From CAYFJO01 sp964343305 (GTDB lineage Bacteria > Planctomycetota > Planctomycetia > Pirellulales > Pirellulaceae), in assembly GCA_964343305.1 (NCBI GenBank), contig CAYFJO010000007.1, forward strand, positions 1 to 64,000: DNA of 64,000 bases, given 5' to 3'. The stretch's first letter is position 1; the number at the start of each line of letters is the position of its first letter. The position numbers and the translations under genes were made by a program. The notes under the pieces were generated by a model that did not search any database, was not told the origin of the DNA, and saw nothing but the letters and a program-made list of their open reading frames with translations. Below, one piece after another: positions 27,385 to 35,965 of the stretch.

Positions 27385-27417
27385 AGCAGCCCGGCTGTTT
27401 CGAACAGCCAGGCTGCT
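27385..27417 (-). terminator. Strong hairpin after the Gfo/Idh/MocA gene
   Basis: Arms 27385-27399 and 27403-27417 pair over 15 bases with one mismatch around a 3-base loop. It lies 8 bases past the stop of the minus-strand gene at 27426, so a terminator role is plausible. Only a short, interrupted run of T follows on the minus strand. The sequence reads like another dispersed planctomycete repeat, so the terminator role is uncertain. Confidence 0.45.
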
Positions 27418-27425
27418 CAACGGAC

Positions 27426-28775
27426 TTACACGGTGATTTCAAACCCTTTGCGTTGCTCGCGGCTTTGCCATTGATTGGCTTCTTGGTCGCCGATGATTTG
27501 CTCGGTCTCGGGATCCCACTTAAGCGGCCGGTCGAGACGAATCGCGATGTTGGCCAAGTGACACGTCGTGATCGCGCGGTGGTGCGAGAAGACGTCGGAG
27601 ATGGGCTGCTCGCGCGTTTTGATGCACTCGAAAAAGTTGCCCATGTGGTTGCCATGCTTTTTGCCTTTGTAGGCGTTCGTGATAGCATCTTCCGGCAGCG
27701 GGCTCTCTTTCAGTGCGTCGACGGCCGCTCCTTCGAGCTTGCCACGGTTGACGAACAGCCAGCTCTTGTCGCCCTCGATCTGGACGCCGTTGCCAAAATC
27801 GGTCTTGCCGTCTTTGTATTCGCTGCCGTCTTCCTGGATCTTGTCGGAGATGACCAGTTCGATGCCGTCAGCAAACTTGCAGGTGATCGAAAACGTGTTC
27901 GCCGTGTTGTAGCGATCGTCGGCAGTCGGATGACCGTCTTTCAATTCGACGGGAAATTTGGCCGTGCCCTCGAACGAAATCGGCCCCGTGTCATCCGCAC
28001 CTGCGGCCCAATGCGCGATGTCGACATGATGCGCGCCCCAGTCCGTCATCTTGCCGCCGGAATACTCGAACCACCAGCGGAATTGATAATGACATCGTTC
28101 TTTGATGTAGGCGACCAGCGGCGTTTGACCAAGCCAGGTGTTCCAATCCAAATGCTCCGGCGGATCGCTCTTTTTGAATGGACCGCCGCCAGGTCCGCCA
28201 CCAATGGCGACCAGGATCCGTTTGACATTGCCCACGCTACCATTGCGACACATTGCGATCGACTTGGCAAATGGACCGTGACTTCGCTGCTGAGTTCCAA
28301 CTTGGAAAACGCGACCTGTCTTTTCGACCGTCGCGCAAATCTGTTTGCCTTCCTCAATCGTCAGCGTCAGCGGCTTTTCGCAATACACATCTTTGCCGGC
28401 CTGCATGGCTTCGATGGCAATCTTCGAATGCCAATGATCGGGCGTTCCGATGGTGACCGCATCGATGTCCTTGCGATCGAGCACCTCGCGATAGTCGCTG
28501 AACAGATCGGCGCTACCGCCGCTCAGCTTTTGCCGCGCCGTTTCCGCCCGGCCGCTGTCGACGTCGCACACGGCCACAATATCTCCAAACGCTTTAGCCC
28601 GGTTTGCAATCCCTGTTCCCTGTCCGCCACAACCGATGGCACCAACGAGCGGGCGATCGTTTTTCTCGTCTGCCTTCGCATCGTCGGCGACGATGTTGGT
28701 GCCAGTAAAGAAATAAGGCGTGACCGCGGCGGATGTTTTCAAAAACGTACGACGACTAGTGTTTTGGTTTTTCAT
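27426..28775 (-). CDS. Tat-exported Gfo/Idh/MocA-family oxidoreductase
   Basis: The 449-residue protein has a twin-arginine signal (SRRTFLKTSAA, residues 7-17). The Rossmann motif is GAIGCGGQGTGIANRAK and the catalytic-region motif is CEKPLTLTIEEGKQI, both intact. KMTDWGAHHVDIAHWAAG marks the substrate side. These enzymes use a bound NAD(P) to oxidise or reduce sugars and cyclitols; export folded through Tat fits a protein that carries a cofactor. The gene at 31558 is a close paralogue. It probably works with the ThuA genes immediately downstream on the same strand. Confidence 0.92.
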   Translation of the reverse strand: MKNQNTSRRTFLKTSAAVTPYFFTGTNIVADDAKADEKNDRPLVGAIGCGGQGTGIANRAKAFGDIVAVCDVDSGRAETARQKLSGGSADLFSDYREVLDRKDIDAVTIGTPDHWHSKIAIEAMQAGKDVYCEKPLTLTIEEGKQICATVEKTGRVFQVGTQQRSHGPFAKSIAMCRNGSVGNVKRILVAIGGGPGGGPFKKSDPPEHLDWNTWLGQTPLVAYIKERCHYQFRWWFEYSGGKMTDWGAHHVDIAHWAAGADDTGPISFEGTAKFPVELKDGHPTADDRYNTANTFSITCKFADGIELVISDKIQEDGSEYKDGKTDFGNGVQIEGDKSWLFVNRGKLEGAAVDALKESPLPEDAITNAYKGKKHGNHMGNFFECIKTREQPISDVFSHHRAITTCHLANIAIRLDRPLKWDPETEQIIGDQEANQWQSREQRKGFEITV

Positions 28776-28922
28776 TTGGTTTCCTTCGTGTTCGGGGCGA
28801 GGCGGATTGCGGGGAGATGATTATAACAGAATCGAGGATCAGGGGGTTCGAACCGTCGGCGTGCGATTGAATTCTGGTACACTGACCGGCTTCTTTGCCA
28901 ACCCCAATTGACGAGCCAACCC

Positions 28923-30620
28923 ATGACCGGATTCTTCTCCAAAGACAGCATCATTGCCAAACCTGGATTCAACCGCTGGAAAGTCCCGCCAGCCTCGATC
29001 GCGATTCACCTTTGCATCGGGTCCGTTTACGCGTGGAGCATTTTCAATCCGGCGTTGGTCAAAACGCAAGGTGTGGTCGGCAGCGCGGCCAGCGATTGGG
29101 AATTGAGCCAGGTCGTTCGTATCTTTACGGTGGCGATTGTGTTCCTGGGGATGTCCGCTGCGCTGGCAGGCAAGTGGCTTGAAAAAGTTGGCCCGCGGAC
29201 GGTCGGAATCGTGGCGGCGACTTGTTGGGGTGGCGGGTTCTTGATCGGTGGGCTGGGAATCTGGTGGCACCAACTTTGGCTGCTCTACTTGGGATACGGT
29301 GTGATCGGCGGCTGTGGACTGGGACTCGGCTACGTTTCGCCCGTCAGCACTTTGATCCGCTGGTTTCCTGATCGGCGGGGTATGGCGGCAGGACTGGCCA
29401 TCATGGGTTTCGGCGGCGGTGCCATGATTGGCGCTCCGCTCAAGAACGCGTTGATCCAGACTTTTTATCAGGCACCTGATTATTTGGGCACGGTCGACGA
29501 AGTTGCAACGCAAACCAAAGAAGGCATTCAATACGCCGAAGTCGCCGGACAAATGCACGAGGTCGTCGTGGTCGGTCCGAACGATGTGGCACAGATGATC
29601 GTGCCCGGCGCGGAAGGTGTCTATGTCGCGGGCACGGGCAGCGCCGGCGTGGCCGAGACGTTTGTCGTTTTGGGCTTGGCCTACTTCATCGTGATGTTGA
29701 TCGCGTCGTCTTCGTATCGCATTCCCGCACCCTGTTGGAAACCCGATGGCTGGACTCCACCCGACGAAGACGACCCGAGCCAAAAAATGATCAGTCGCCA
29801 CGATGTGGGCGTCGACCAGGCTTTGAAGACGCCGCAGTTTTATCTCGTTTGGATCGTGCTCTGTTTCAACGTGACCGCCGGGATCGGTGTATTGGGCGTC
29901 GCCAAAACGATGATGACCGAGATCTTTGGCACGACACTGCCCGGCACGGTCGATGATCGATTCGCGGCAATTTACGTTTTGATGATCAGCGTGTTCAACA
30001 TGGTCGGCCGATTCGTCTGGGCAAGTGCCTCGGACTATCTTGGTCGCAAGCCGACGTACAACATCTTCTTTATCCTCGGCATCGCGCTCTATCTATCAAT
30101 CCCCTTCACGGCCCAAGCTGTCAGCGTCTCGCCGTCGGTCATGTGGTTGGTCACATTCTACGCCGTAACGATGCTGATCTTCACGATGTACGGCGGCGGC
30201 TTCGCAACCATCCCGGCGTACCTGGCCGATTTGTTCGGCACACGCTACGTCGGCGGCATCCACGGACGCTTGCTCACCGCCTGGAGCACCGCTGGCGTGC
30301 TCGGCCCCGAAGCGATCACGTGGTTTCGCCAAAACGCCCTTCGCCAATCGATCAACGAATTGGCCGCCAACGTGAACCCGGGAACATTCGCGGAGAAGTT
30401 CGGAGCCCCTATTTCGCAACTTTCGCAACTCGTCGAACAAAAAACGGTCACCATTGCCAAGCTGATGGAAATTTGCCCCGCTGGCACGGTCGATCCCTCG
30501 GCAACACTCTACAACTCAACAATGTACGTGATGGCCGCGCTGCTGGTGATCGCCCTGTTCGCAAATCTGCTCGTGCGACCAGTTCACGCGAAACACCATC
30601 TGACCGATGAATCGAATTGA
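28923..30620 (+). CDS. OFA-type MFS transporter (oxalate/formate antiporter-like)
   Basis: About 565 residues with 12 predicted membrane segments. HLCIGSVYAWSIFNPALVK at the N terminus is typical of the OFA branch of the major facilitator superfamily, as are GLGLGYVSPVSTLIRWFPDRRG and MYGGGFATIPAYLADLFGT. A soluble stretch of about 75 residues between segments 6 and 7 is longer than usual. The substrate is probably a carboxylate, but the sequence does not decide it. ATG 28923 is preferred over a TTG at 28908. It is divergent from the Tat-exported oxidoreductase gene, with about 150 bases between starts. Confidence 0.88.
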   Translation: MTGFFSKDSIIAKPGFNRWKVPPASIAIHLCIGSVYAWSIFNPALVKTQGVVGSAASDWELSQVVRIFTVAIVFLGMSAALAGKWLEKVGPRTVGIVAATCWGGGFLIGGLGIWWHQLWLLYLGYGVIGGCGLGLGYVSPVSTLIRWFPDRRGMAAGLAIMGFGGGAMIGAPLKNALIQTFYQAPDYLGTVDEVATQTKEGIQYAEVAGQMHEVVVVGPNDVAQMIVPGAEGVYVAGTGSAGVAETFVVLGLAYFIVMLIASSSYRIPAPCWKPDGWTPPDEDDPSQKMISRHDVGVDQALKTPQFYLVWIVLCFNVTAGIGVLGVAKTMMTEIFGTTLPGTVDDRFAAIYVLMISVFNMVGRFVWASASDYLGRKPTYNIFFILGIALYLSIPFTAQAVSVSPSVMWLVTFYAVTMLIFTMYGGGFATIPAYLADLFGTRYVGGIHGRLLTAWSTAGVLGPEAITWFRQNALRQSINELAANVNPGTFAEKFGAPISQLSQLVEQKTVTIAKLMEICPAGTVDPSATLYNSTMYVMAALLVIALFANLLVRPVHAKHHLTDESN

Positions 30621-30736
30621 TTCATGGGCAAGGACCGAATCGCAGAATGTCGAACGACGCAGCACAGCCGCAACCAAATCTCTGCACCGTGTCCAATCCA
30701 ACTCCGCGCTTCATGCGCGTATTTTCTGTCGCAGCA

Positions 30737-30770
30737 TCTTTCTGTCGATCCGTCGAATTGGACAGAAAGA
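30737..30770 (+). terminator. Hairpin downstream of the MFS transporter
   Basis: TCTTTCTGTC (30737-30746) and GACAGAAAGA (30761-30770) are perfect 10-base arms with a 14-base loop. Flanking CTGTCGC and GCGACAG (30726-30732 and 30775-30781) extend the symmetry. It lies 116 bases past the transporter stop. There is no T-tract, so it could be a repeat instead of a terminator. Confidence 0.35.
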
Positions 30771-30851
30771 TTCAGCGACAGGAAGATGAATTCCGTTGCG
30801 GCCAAAGGCTTCAAAACCATTGAGACGCGTACTCCAGTGATGGCCATCGCC

Positions 30852-31461
30852 TCACTTCGTACCCGGCTCGGCGGACTCTTGATGGGTTGGCTCGTCGAAT
30901 TGAACTTTGGCATAGATCTCGGCCAACGACACTTGGCAATCGATTGATTTGAACTCGATCGTATCGGCCGGGTCGTTCGTTTCCCACAGCAGCCAGCCGT
31001 TGTCATCCTGGCGAATGAATCTTTCGACGTGAAATCTGTTTTCGGCAACGACTACATATTCGCTCAACGAGCCGAGTTGGCGGTAGTGTTCGAATTTGGA
31101 CCCGCGATCAAAGTCTTGTGTCGAGTTCGAAAGAACTTCGACGAGCAATGTTGGGTTCAAGATTGTATCGAGATTTGCGTCCGCAAACATTGGATCATCA
31201 CATGCAACCACAACGTCAGGATAGGCATACGTGAGGTGTTGGGCGACCTTGACTCTCATATCGGTCAAATAGGTTTCAAAATATCGATCTCGTGTTGCGT
31301 TATAATACAACTGGTCATGAAGACTAGCGAACAGATTACCTGCGACTCGCCCCCGACATGGCGAACATTTCGCCGTTGAAATACTCATTTTTCGTCTCGG
31401 CGGCTCGTTCGACGGCCAAGTATTCTTCGGCCGTAATGAATTTCTTCGGTGCGGTCAACAT
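30852..31461 (-). pseudogene. Uma2-family nuclease-fold gene broken by a frameshift
   Basis: The first 41 codons from ATG 31461 read as a normal Uma2 (DUF820) N terminus: PKKFITAEEYLAVERAAETK, then EYFNGEMFAMSGAS, before a TAA at 31336-31338. From about 31345 another frame continues with VAGNLFASLHDQL, DMRV, YAYPDVVVACDDP, LVEVLSNSTQDFDRGSK and EYVVVAENRFHVERF, the expected rest of the family. Intact relatives usually have several more residues (of the type REHNLIV) at the junction, so a small deletion not divisible by three is the simplest cause. The PD-(D/E)XK-like core is otherwise intact. The break could be real or a sequencing error. Confidence 0.75.
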
Positions 31462-31557
31462 GTTGTGATCACCTCGTGCACGGAATTATAACAAAAAATC
31501 CCAGAGCCCACCGAAGGACCCTGGGATGAAATAGTCGTCAACAGTTTCGCGAGCCGC

Positions 31558-32937
31558 TTAGACTTTGATCTGAAATCCCTTGCGTTGCTCGCGGCTTACC
31601 CAATTATTGGCGTCGTCGTCGCCGACGATTTGTTCTTGCTTGGGATCCCACTTGAGCGTGCGGTCGAGGCGGATGGCGATGTTGGCCAAGTGGCAGGTGG
31701 TCATCGCGCGGTGGTGCGAGTAAACGTCCGAGATCGGGTCTTCGCGCGACACCAGGCAGTCGAAGAAGTTCTTCATGTGCGCGTTGCCGCCGCCGGGCTC
31801 TTTGCCGTTGTAGATCTCTTTCAGAATGCCTTCGGGCAGCGGGTTGACCTTCAACTGGTCGGCCGCAGTGCCTTCCAGTTTGCCGCGGCTGCAGCGGAAT
31901 TCGCCCTTGGTGCCTTCGAAGATGATACCGTTGCCGTACTTCAATTCCGGTGCATTTTCCCGAATGAACATTTCCACGCCGTTGGCAAAAGTGCACTTGA
32001 TATTGAAATTCGTGGCACAGTTGTACTGGCTGTCGTCCAGCGGCATGCCGTTCTTGTATTCGACCGGATGCTTGGCCATGATCGGTTCGACCGACACCGG
32101 ACCTTGGCCGTCGCCGTTTTGGCCAATCGCCCATTGAGCGATGTCGACATGGTGGGCACCCCAGTCAGTCATCTTGCCGCCAGAGTACTCGTACCACCAA
32201 CGGAATTCATAATGGCATCGCGATTTGCCCCAGCGTCCGCCTTCGGCGAAGCGATAGTCGGTCAGCGGCGCTTGTCCGAGCCACATGTTCCAGTTCAAGT
32301 GGGACGGCGGATCAACGATCGGCAGCGGGCCGCTGGTCGGAGCACCACCAATAACGCACGTCACTTTTTTCACCTCGCCAATACGGCCGTCTCGAACCAA
32401 TGCGATGGCGTTCAAAAACCGCAGGCCCATTTCGCTACGCTGTTGCGTGCCAACTTGGAACACGCGACCGGTCTCTTTACAGACTTTGGCGATCTGTTTG
32501 CCTTCTTCGATCGTCAGCGTCAGCGGCTTCTCGCAGTAGACGTCCTTGCCGGCCTGCATCGCTTCGATGGCAATCTTGGAATGCCAGTGATCGGGCGTCA
32601 CAATCGTCACGACTTCGACGTCTTTGCGATCGAGGATGTCGCGATAGTCTTCGTAGACGTCTGGCTCTTTGCCTTGTGCTTTCTTGACCCGATTGGCACC
32701 GTTCGATGCGTGCGTTTGGTCGACATCGCAAACGGCGACGCAGTCCGAAAACTTCATGGCATTCGGTCCGACGGCTCCCCAGCGGCTGCCCGTGCCGATG
32801 CATCCCAGCACCGGGCGATCGTTCTTCTCTTCTTGTCCAAAGACGTTGTGACCTGTGATCACATAAGGTGCCGACAATGCGGCCGCGCCTGCGGCTGTTG
32901 TCTTGAGGAAGTTACGACGGGTTTGCTTGTTGCTCAT
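31558..32937 (-). CDS. Tat-exported Gfo/Idh/MocA-family oxidoreductase
   Basis: 459 residues with a Tat signal (TRRNFLKTTAAGAAALSAP). Rossmann motif LGCIGTGSRWGAVGPNAM is followed by CEKPLTLTIEEGKQIAKV and KMTDWGAHHVDIAQWAIG, so the active-site region is complete. It is a clear paralogue of the protein encoded at 27426. ATG 32937 puts the twin arginines at residues 6-7; an upstream frame runs into the long palindrome at 32971 and was rejected. Its 5' leader carries that palindrome 34 bases before the start. Confidence 0.92.
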   Translation of the reverse strand: MSNKQTRRNFLKTTAAGAAALSAPYVITGHNVFGQEEKNDRPVLGCIGTGSRWGAVGPNAMKFSDCVAVCDVDQTHASNGANRVKKAQGKEPDVYEDYRDILDRKDVEVVTIVTPDHWHSKIAIEAMQAGKDVYCEKPLTLTIEEGKQIAKVCKETGRVFQVGTQQRSEMGLRFLNAIALVRDGRIGEVKKVTCVIGGAPTSGPLPIVDPPSHLNWNMWLGQAPLTDYRFAEGGRWGKSRCHYEFRWWYEYSGGKMTDWGAHHVDIAQWAIGQNGDGQGPVSVEPIMAKHPVEYKNGMPLDDSQYNCATNFNIKCTFANGVEMFIRENAPELKYGNGIIFEGTKGEFRCSRGKLEGTAADQLKVNPLPEGILKEIYNGKEPGGGNAHMKNFFDCLVSREDPISDVYSHHRAMTTCHLANIAIRLDRTLKWDPKQEQIVGDDDANNWVSREQRKGFQIKV

Positions 32938-32970
32938 ATGCTTCGTCCCAGGGTTGGAAGGTAGATGATT

Positions 32971-33039
32971 GTTTAACGGCAAGCCGAAGGCGACTGCGTG
33001 GATGTGCGAGACGCAGTCGCCTTCGGCTTGCCGTTAAAC
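32971..33039. repeat. Long perfect palindrome (29-base arms)
   Basis: Arms 32971-32999 and 33011-33039 are perfect inverted repeats of 29 bases around an 11-base loop. The left arm begins GTTTAACGGCAAGCCGAAGG. Each arm also contains the small hairpin CGGC-AA-GCCG. It lies between the starts/stops of two minus-strand genes: 34 bases upstream of the Gfo/Idh/MocA start and 67 bases past the stop of the DUF6174-like gene. If transcribed it would fold into a very stable stem. Confidence 0.9.
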
Positions 33040-33105
33040 AAATTGATTGGCTACGACAATGCACTCAGTTTAACGAGCGAGGAAACGAAATTCCATCATC
33101 CGCAG

Positions 33106-33648
33106 CTAATTTTCGACGACTTTAAATTCAACCACTTCCCACGAAACTTCAAAGTTGGCACCCCATTGGACTCGCCGATATCGCCGGGGGATGCCGTATT
33201 TCTGGTCGAACGTGCCCCACAGCGTGAGTCGCGGCGTATGGGGTTTTGCTTTCCCAGTCTCTGCAAGCCGTATATTTTCTACATCGGCTTCGATCGTGCC
33301 AAACATACCAGGGACGCTCCAAGTATCGAACGCACGCCGGCGGGTCATCTCATGATCGTCAAGCGTGTACCGCACAACCTCGCCGTCGCGCACTTCGACG
33401 CGGTGCCGTTCGACGCGGTGCTTCTTCAACATCACCTCAATGTCGTAACTCGGTGGGCCTTCGGCGTCCCATCGCATGGATGATTGGAGCAACGTGTCGG
33501 CCGTAACGCTCGGCATCGTCTCGCGGTTCATCAGCGTCAACACAATCGTGACCACAACAATCGCAAACAACGCTCCGGCGATCGCCACACCGATCAACGA
33601 CAACCGCCGCCGCGCCGTTTCTCGCCGGTTTTCGCTGGAGTCGCTCAC
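33106..33648 (-). CDS. Membrane-anchored DUF6174-like protein
   Basis: A 180-residue protein with one N-terminal membrane segment (GVAIAGALFAIVVVTIVLTL). The soluble part has SYDIEVMLKKHRVERHRVEVRDGEVVRY in outline (given here in two pieces: SYDIEVMLKK and HRVEVRDGEVVRYTLDD) followed by WSVPGMFGTIEADV. The pattern resembles DUF6174, a family of unknown function. The start appears to be GTG at 33648. Position of the anchor suggests that most of the protein faces the periplasm. Nothing nearby suggests a role. Confidence 0.55.
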   Translation of the reverse strand: MSDSSENRRETARRRLSLIGVAIAGALFAIVVVTIVLTLMNRETMPSVTADTLLQSSMRWDAEGPPSYDIEVMLKKHRVERHRVEVRDGEVVRYTLDDHEMTRRRAFDTWSVPGMFGTIEADVENIRLAETGKAKPHTPRLTLWGTFDQKYGIPRRYRRVQWGANFEVSWEVVEFKVVEN

Positions 33649-33697
33649 GTTGTCTTTACTTCCGCGATACGCTTGACGTAGAACTTAGAACTATTGA

Positions 33698-33885
33698 AAC
33701 CCGAAGCACAAGCGAGGGACGGGTGAGCAAAGCACCAAATCACAAACGACAAATAACAAACAGATCGCAAATTACAAGAATCAAAATTCAAACACATTTT
33801 TTAAAATTTGAGACTTGGAGCTCGTTTGTAATTCGTTTTTCGGGATTTAGAACGCTCCTTCGCTGACGCGTCGGGTTACGATCAC
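33698..33885. repeat. Decayed composite repeat upstream of pyruvate kinase
   Basis: A stretch reading ACCCGAAGCACAAGCGAGGG (33701-33720) is a degenerate inverted copy of CTTCGCTGACGCGTCGGGTT (33857-33876). Between them is an AT-rich core with repeated CAAAT/ACAAA words and the inverted pair AATTACAAG and TTGTAATT. The right part reads VTRRVSEG on the minus strand, a peptide that I recall as common in planctomycete database entries. It could also hold the pyk promoter. Confidence 0.5.
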
Positions 33886-33930
33886 TTCAATTCTCCAGCC
33901 CGCAAAGGCCAACGTCAACGACGTGCGACA

Positions 33931-35373
33931 ATGATGACCTCTCCATCTCAGCAGCCGATCGAAACCCGAACCAAAATCGTCGCCACGATTGGGCCATCGT
34001 GCCGCACCGTCGACCAACTTGTCGAACTGGTTATGGCCGGCGTCGATGTTTTTCGCATCAACGCTGCGCATGGCACGCAAGATGACCATGACGCGGCGGT
34101 TGCGGCAATCCGGCAGGCGAGTCAGAACACCGGACGGCCGATCGCAACACTGGTCGATCTGAGCGGCCCGAAGATCCGGCTGGGCGAGTTGTTCGAAGAT
34201 CCGACTCGTTGCCATTTTGGAGCGACCTATCGGTTCGTTCGCGGCGACACATCCGGTGCGGCAACCGATCTGACGAGCAATTACGAGCGCTTGATCGACG
34301 AGTTGGCGGTGGGAAATCGAATCATGCTGGCCGACGGCACGGTTGGCATGGTCGTGACAAAAAAGACAAGTGATTTTGCTGAGTGCCAAGTCACGGCGGC
34401 TGGGACGATTCGCAGCCGCCAGGGAATCAATTTGCCCGGTGCGGTGCTCAGTGTTCCGGCCATGACCGAGCGAGATATCAAGACGGCAAAGTGGGCGGCG
34501 AGTGCTGAAGTGGATTTTGTTGGGCTGAGTTTTGTGCGATCGCCGGATGACGTTGTCGAGTTGAAAAATCTGTTGCGTGCCAATGGTTCGTTGGCACTGG
34601 TTGTTGCCAAAATCGAAAAGCCCGAGGCGCTCGATCGGCTCGAAGAGATCGTATCCGTATCAAATGTGGTTATGGTGGCTCGGGGTGATTTGGGGGTTGA
34701 AATCGACATCGCGGACACACCGGTCGCTCAAAAACGAATCATCCAGGTGTGCCAGCGCCATCACAAGCCCGTGATTGTTGCCACCCAGATGCTCGACAGC
34801 ATGACCCACGCCAGCCAACCGACGCGCGCCGAAGCGACCGACGTGGCCAATGCCATCCTAGACGGAGCAGACGCCTGCATGTTATCAGGCGAAACCGCGG
34901 TCGGTGATCATCCGACGTTGGTCGTCGAAACGATGAACCGCATCATGCATTCGACCGAACTACTCTTGCTGGGCACTCCTTCAAGATCGTATCAATCCGA
35001 CACGCCCATCCACCCCGTCACGTCAGCGATTGTCCACGGCGCGGCACAGATCGCGCACCACACGAATGCAAAACTCGTCGTCGTCGCGACGCAAACGGGC
35101 ACCACGGCGCTCGTCAAATCCAAACAGCGAGATTTCATTCATACGATTGGCGTCAGCAGCGACCCTGCGACGCTCCGCCGCATGTGTCTTTTTTGGGGCA
35201 TCCGACCAGTCGAAGGTGCTCCCGTTCTGGATCACGCCCAATTGTCCGAATTCATCGAAGACTGGGGAATCCGTTCCAAGCTTCTTAGCAAACACGATCG
35301 AATTGTCTTTGTTACCGGCAGCCACGTCATGGCTGGCGTTCACAATATGGTCGTGGTTCACGAGGTTCGATGA
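33931..35373 (+). CDS. pyk: Pyruvate kinase
   Basis: 480 residues, the normal size. It transfers phosphate from phosphoenolpyruvate to ADP in the last step of glycolysis. Conserved features are TRTKIVATIGPSCRT at the N terminus, LSGPKIRLG, the metal/substrate loop IEKPEALDRLEEIVSVSNVV in outline, VARGDLGVEI, and ATQMLDSMTHASQPTRAEAT followed by SGETAVG. The C-terminal regulatory domain is present (VVVATQTGTTALV). Its 3' end overlaps the convergent small membrane-protein gene by 16 bases. Two adjacent ATG codons (33931 and 33934) are equally possible starts. Confidence 0.97.
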   Translation: MMTSPSQQPIETRTKIVATIGPSCRTVDQLVELVMAGVDVFRINAAHGTQDDHDAAVAAIRQASQNTGRPIATLVDLSGPKIRLGELFEDPTRCHFGATYRFVRGDTSGAATDLTSNYERLIDELAVGNRIMLADGTVGMVVTKKTSDFAECQVTAAGTIRSRQGINLPGAVLSVPAMTERDIKTAKWAASAEVDFVGLSFVRSPDDVVELKNLLRANGSLALVVAKIEKPEALDRLEEIVSVSNVVMVARGDLGVEIDIADTPVAQKRIIQVCQRHHKPVIVATQMLDSMTHASQPTRAEATDVANAILDGADACMLSGETAVGDHPTLVVETMNRIMHSTELLLLGTPSRSYQSDTPIHPVTSAIVHGAAQIAHHTNAKLVVVATQTGTTALVKSKQRDFIHTIGVSSDPATLRRMCLFWGIRPVEGAPVLDHAQLSEFIEDWGIRSKLLSKHDRIVFVTGSHVMAGVHNMVVVHEVR

Positions 35374-35699
35374 CGAAAACGTGTCGGCGGCGTGTAATCG
35401 TCGTCCGTGAGTTCTCTGGGCGAAGGTTTGGGTTGAGGGAGGATCGTGCCGTCTTCGGCGATGGGACAATTGCCATTGTCGCGCAATTGTGTACCGAGCG
35501 CATTTCCCGAAACATGGGCGAAGATGGCCAGAACAAACAGGATCAACGCAAACGCAGCGTAGGGTCCAGCGCTGCCGAGTACAGCAAATATCGCACATAG
35601 AATCGCGATCACCCAAAACAGCGATGACAACCGCAACTGGGGAGGCGCCAAAGTTGGCCGACGGTCATCGGCATGTTTGTCGATTTGATCGGTGGACAT
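35358..35699 (-). CDS. Small membrane protein with two transmembrane segments
   Basis: 113 residues. Two hydrophobic stretches, LFWVIAILCAIFAVLGSAG and AAFALILFVLAIFAHVSG, form a hairpin in the membrane (about residues 28-68). The tails are polar and proline-rich (PKPSPRELTDDDYTPP). I do not recognise a family. The antisense overlap with pyk is only 16 bases, so this frame is not a shadow of it. ATG 35699 is preferred over the adjacent GTG. Confidence 0.65.
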   Translation of the reverse strand: MSTDQIDKHADDRRPTLAPPQLRLSSLFWVIAILCAIFAVLGSAGPYAAFALILFVLAIFAHVSGNALGTQLRDNGNCPIAEDGTILPQPKPSPRELTDDDYTPPTRFRHRTS

Positions 35700-35965
35700 C
35701 ACACACCAATTCTAACCTCGTGCGCAACTTGACGAAATATCTGCACGACCGGCCAAAACAGAACGAGTGGAATGCGCAGACAAATCGGCACAGCCGTAAG
35801 TCGAACATTAGGTGTGGTTGGTACAGTCGTTGAGATCCGAACCCGGCATTCCACACAATTGGCCAGCGGTCCGAATGTAGCTGGACGACCAATTTTGAGG
35901 ATGCCGAGAATAGATCTGAATGGAACTAAATTCGGCGGTATAACACCTCTCACGTTTATTGGGCG

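Noticed and set aside
27453..28820. 455-codon open frame opposite the Gfo/Idh/MocA gene; a similar one lies at 31585-32964
   Set aside because: Both are in the same antisense register of paralogous genes, which explains why both stay open. No domain is visible.
28840..28870. GGTTCGAACC, resembling the T-loop of a tRNA
   Set aside because: The flanking bases do not form a T-stem, and no acceptor, D or anticodon arms could be found around it.
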